Assembly (NCBI RefSeq): GCF_028553765.1
Contig: NZ_CP067134.1
Coordinates: forward strand, 3,205,001-3,269,000
Source: Paracoccus stylophorae
Lineage (GTDB): Bacteria; Pseudomonadota; Alphaproteobacteria; Rhodobacterales; Rhodobacteraceae
Direction: 5' to 3'
Length of the DNA stretch: 64,000 nt
The notes beneath the pieces were generated by a model. It was not told the DNA's origin and searched no databases. It worked only from the letters and a program-made list of their open reading frames with translations. Below are positions 62,469 through 64,000 of the stretch, piece after piece. Every line of letters starts with the position of its first letter. The first letter of the stretch is position 1. A program made the position numbers and the translations under genes.

Positions 62469-62929
62469 CCGCCCGCCCCGCAGGTTCCGGCCCCGCCGCA
62501 GGGCTGCGGTGGGCCAACCGGCTGGCCGACCGCATCCCGTACGCGCCTGTCGCGCTGGCCGCGCGGCTGTTTCCGGCGGCCGTCTTCTGGGCCAGCGGGC
62601 GCACCAAGCTGGACGGGTTCAGCCTGAAACCCTCGGCCCTGTATCTGTTCCAGACCGAATATGCCCTGCCGCTGATCCCGCCCGCAGCGGCGGCACGGCT
62701 GGCGGCGACGGCCGAACATGTGTTGCCGGTTCTGCTGGTGCTGGGACTGATGACGCGGCTGTCCGCGCTGGCGCTGCTGGCGATGACGGCGGTGATCCAG
62801 ATCTTCGTCTATCCGTCGGCCTGGCAGACCCACGGGTTGTGGGCCGCCTGTTTCCTGATCGTGATCGCGCGCGGACCGGGCGCGTGGTCGCTGGACGCGG
62901 CACTTGGGCTGGACCGTGCCGCGCGCTGA
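62465..62929 (+). CDS. DoxX family membrane protein of the bufferin operon
   Basis: A 154-residue DoxX/DoxD-type protein with four helices ('[22 protein letters not shown]', '[38 protein letters not shown]'). Such DoxX genes are usual in bufferin operons; the role may be in quinone-linked redox support. The ATG overlaps the bufC stop (ATGA). Confidence 0.88.
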   Translation: MTARPAGSGPAAGLRWANRLADRIPYAPVALAARLFPAAVFWASGRTKLDGFSLKPSALYLFQTEYALPLIPPAAAARLAATAEHVLPVLLVLGLMTRLSALALLAMTAVIQIFVYPSAWQTHGLWAACFLIVIARGPGAWSLDAALGLDRAAR

Positions 62930-62957
62930 GGCCACGCGGACCGGCAGTCACGCCGGC

Positions 62958-63833
62958 TCAGATCAGCCTGGCATGTTCCAGCGCCGCGTCGATCAGGCGG
63001 CGCGTCGGTTCGGTCAGCGCGACCAGCGGCAGGCGCACGCGTTCGTTGCACAGCCCCAGCCGCGACATCGCGTATTTCGCCCCCACAAGGCCGGGTTCGA
63101 CGAAGATCGCGTGATGCAGCGGCATCAGCCGGTCCTGGTATTCCAGCGCCAGCGCATAATCGCCGCGCAGCGTCGCCTCTTGAAACTCGGCGCACAGTTT
63201 CGGCGCGACATTCGCCGCCACGCTGATGCAGCCGACCCCGCCATGCGCGTTGAAGCCAAGCGCGGTCGCATCCTCGCCCGACAGCTGGATGAAATCCGGC
63301 CCGCAGGTGATGCGCTGCTGGCTGACGCGCTCCAGCCTACCGGTGGCGTCCTTGACGCCGATGATCTGCGGCAGATGCGACAGCACGCCCATCGTCTCGG
63401 GCAGCATGTCCACGACCGACCGGCCCGGGATGTTGTAGATGATGATCGGCAGGTCCACCGCCTCGGCCAGGGCGGTGTAATGGGCGATCAGCCCGGCCTG
63501 CGTCGGCTTGTTGTAATAGGGCGTGACCACCAGCGCAGCGTCGGCCCCCACCTCCTGCGCGTGCCGGATCAGGCCGATTCCCTCGCGGGTCGAGTTCGAC
63601 CCCGCCCCCGCGATCACCGGCACCCGGCCCGCGGCCAGCCGCACGACCTCTTCCACGACCAGACGGTGTTCCTCGTGCGTCAGGGTCGGGCTCTCGCCCG
63701 TCGTGCCCACCGGCACCAGCCCGTGGCTGCCCTGATCGACGTGCCAGTCGACCAGTTTCTTCAGCGTGTCCAGATCCAGTTCGCCGTCCTCGGTGAACGG
63801 CGTGACCAGTGCGGGCAACGAACCCTTGAACAT
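62958..63833 (-). CDS. dapA: 4-hydroxy-tetrahydrodipicolinate synthase
   Basis: A 291-residue aldolase for lysine and peptidoglycan synthesis. The Schiff-base Lys is in '[17 protein letters not shown]', the proton-relay Tyr in '[14 protein letters not shown]' and the Thr-Thr pair in '[18 protein letters not shown]'. It converges with the bufferin operon and is divergent from the last gene in the window; 100 bp of upstream sequence contain no other gene. Confidence 0.96.
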   Translation of the reverse strand: MFKGSLPALVTPFTEDGELDLDTLKKLVDWHVDQGSHGLVPVGTTGESPTLTHEEHRLVVEEVVRLAAGRVPVIAGAGSNSTREGIGLIRHAQEVGADAALVVTPYYNKPTQAGLIAHYTALAEAVDLPIIIYNIPGRSVVDMLPETMGVLSHLPQIIGVKDATGRLERVSQQRITCGPDFIQLSGEDATALGFNAHGGVGCISVAANVAPKLCAEFQEATLRGDYALALEYQDRLMPLHHAIFVEPGLVGAKYAMSRLGLCNERVRLPLVALTEPTRRLIDAALEHARLI

Positions 63834-63933
63834 GACACGCTCCTTGGTGATCCTTTCATGTGGCGCCTAACTACGCCCGGGCGCGGAACTTGCCAAGGTT
63901 GTGAATTGCGTCCGCCCGCCGTGGCGGCCACAC

Positions 63934-64000
63934 ATGTGGATGATGCGACTTCTGCGCGACATGTTGGGGGCCGCGCTTCTGGCGATGATGCCCCTTGCCA
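63934..64000 (+). CDS. N-terminal start of a secreted protein, cut by the window end
   Basis: 22 codons, MWMMRLLRDMLGAALLAMMPLA, form the start of a signal peptide. ATG codons also occur at 63940 and 63943. In Rhodobacterales, a soluble lytic murein transglycosylase often lies divergent to dapA; this identity is a guess from context. Confidence 0.4.
   Translation, partial: MWMMRLLRDMLGAALLAMMPLA

Overview
The window is about 65% G+C, with tightly packed genes, many ATGA or TGATG start/stop overlaps and almost no mobile DNA. Gene content points to an alphaproteobacterium of the Rhodobacterales, most like Paracoccus: a mitochondrial-type complex I accessory subunit, Rrf2/NsrR nitric oxide control, a Rhodobacterales-style intergenic repeat, and a uvrC-pgsA-moaD-moaE order. 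The genus is an inference. No IS element, prophage, CRISPR array or rRNA was seen; there is one tRNA (Arg, CCU).

Layout. 1-2.2 kb: an NMT1/SsuA-type ABC uptake operon (small leader gene, ATPase, binding protein, start of the permease) with a promoter and palindromic operator. 2.3-5.3 kb: nitric oxide defence, nnrS and hmp divergent from nsrR, with an NsrR-type operator between. 5.4-7.6 kb: NADP glutamate dehydrogenase and two small stress-type genes. 7.7-31 kb: a large aromatic-acid region: fused indolepyruvate ferredoxin oxidoreductase with an Lrp regulator; a Liv-type ABC transporter whose operon ends in a fused enoyl-CoA hydratase/3-hydroxyacyl-CoA dehydrogenase; paaGIK plus a TetR regulator; then paaJ-A-B-C-D-E-(PaaA/C-like)-Z-Y under a PaaX-family gene. 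Together these can take aryl pyruvates or phenylacetate through phenylacetyl-CoA, the ring epoxide and oxepin-CoA to 3-oxoadipyl-CoA, acetyl-CoA and succinyl-CoA. The fused hydratase/dehydrogenase probably stands in for the absent paaF and paaH.

31-40.4 kb: one long minus-strand operon: MFS exporter with a His-rich tail, flavin monooxygenase-like protein, two AhpD/CMD proteins, an opine dehydrogenase-family protein and a PotABCD-type transporter. This looks like an undescribed nitrogen-compound pathway. 40.5-42.8 kb: threonine breakdown (tdh-kbl). 43-52 kb: housekeeping (complex I subunit, tRNA-Arg, LacI regulator, S49 protease, Ca/Na antiporter, uvrC, pgsA, moaDE) and a possible metal or redox pair (DUF305, glutaredoxin-MauE fusion). 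At 52.1-52.5 kb a guanidine exporter gene lies behind two ACGR-loop hairpins typical of a guanidine-II riboswitch.

52.6-59 kb: ubiquinone-type hydroxylase, HAD phosphatase, GntR regulator, AlkA-type glycosylase, esterase, VOC protein, HNH nuclease and DUF1638. 59.2-62.9 kb is the most interesting block: an ECF sigma factor/NrsF anti-sigma pair divergent from a bufferin-type RiPP operon (precursor, DUF692/MNIO enzyme, DUF2063 partner, DoxX). Both divergent promoters share a GTAACG-N16-CGWA signature. The window ends with dapA and the first codons of a divergent secreted protein.
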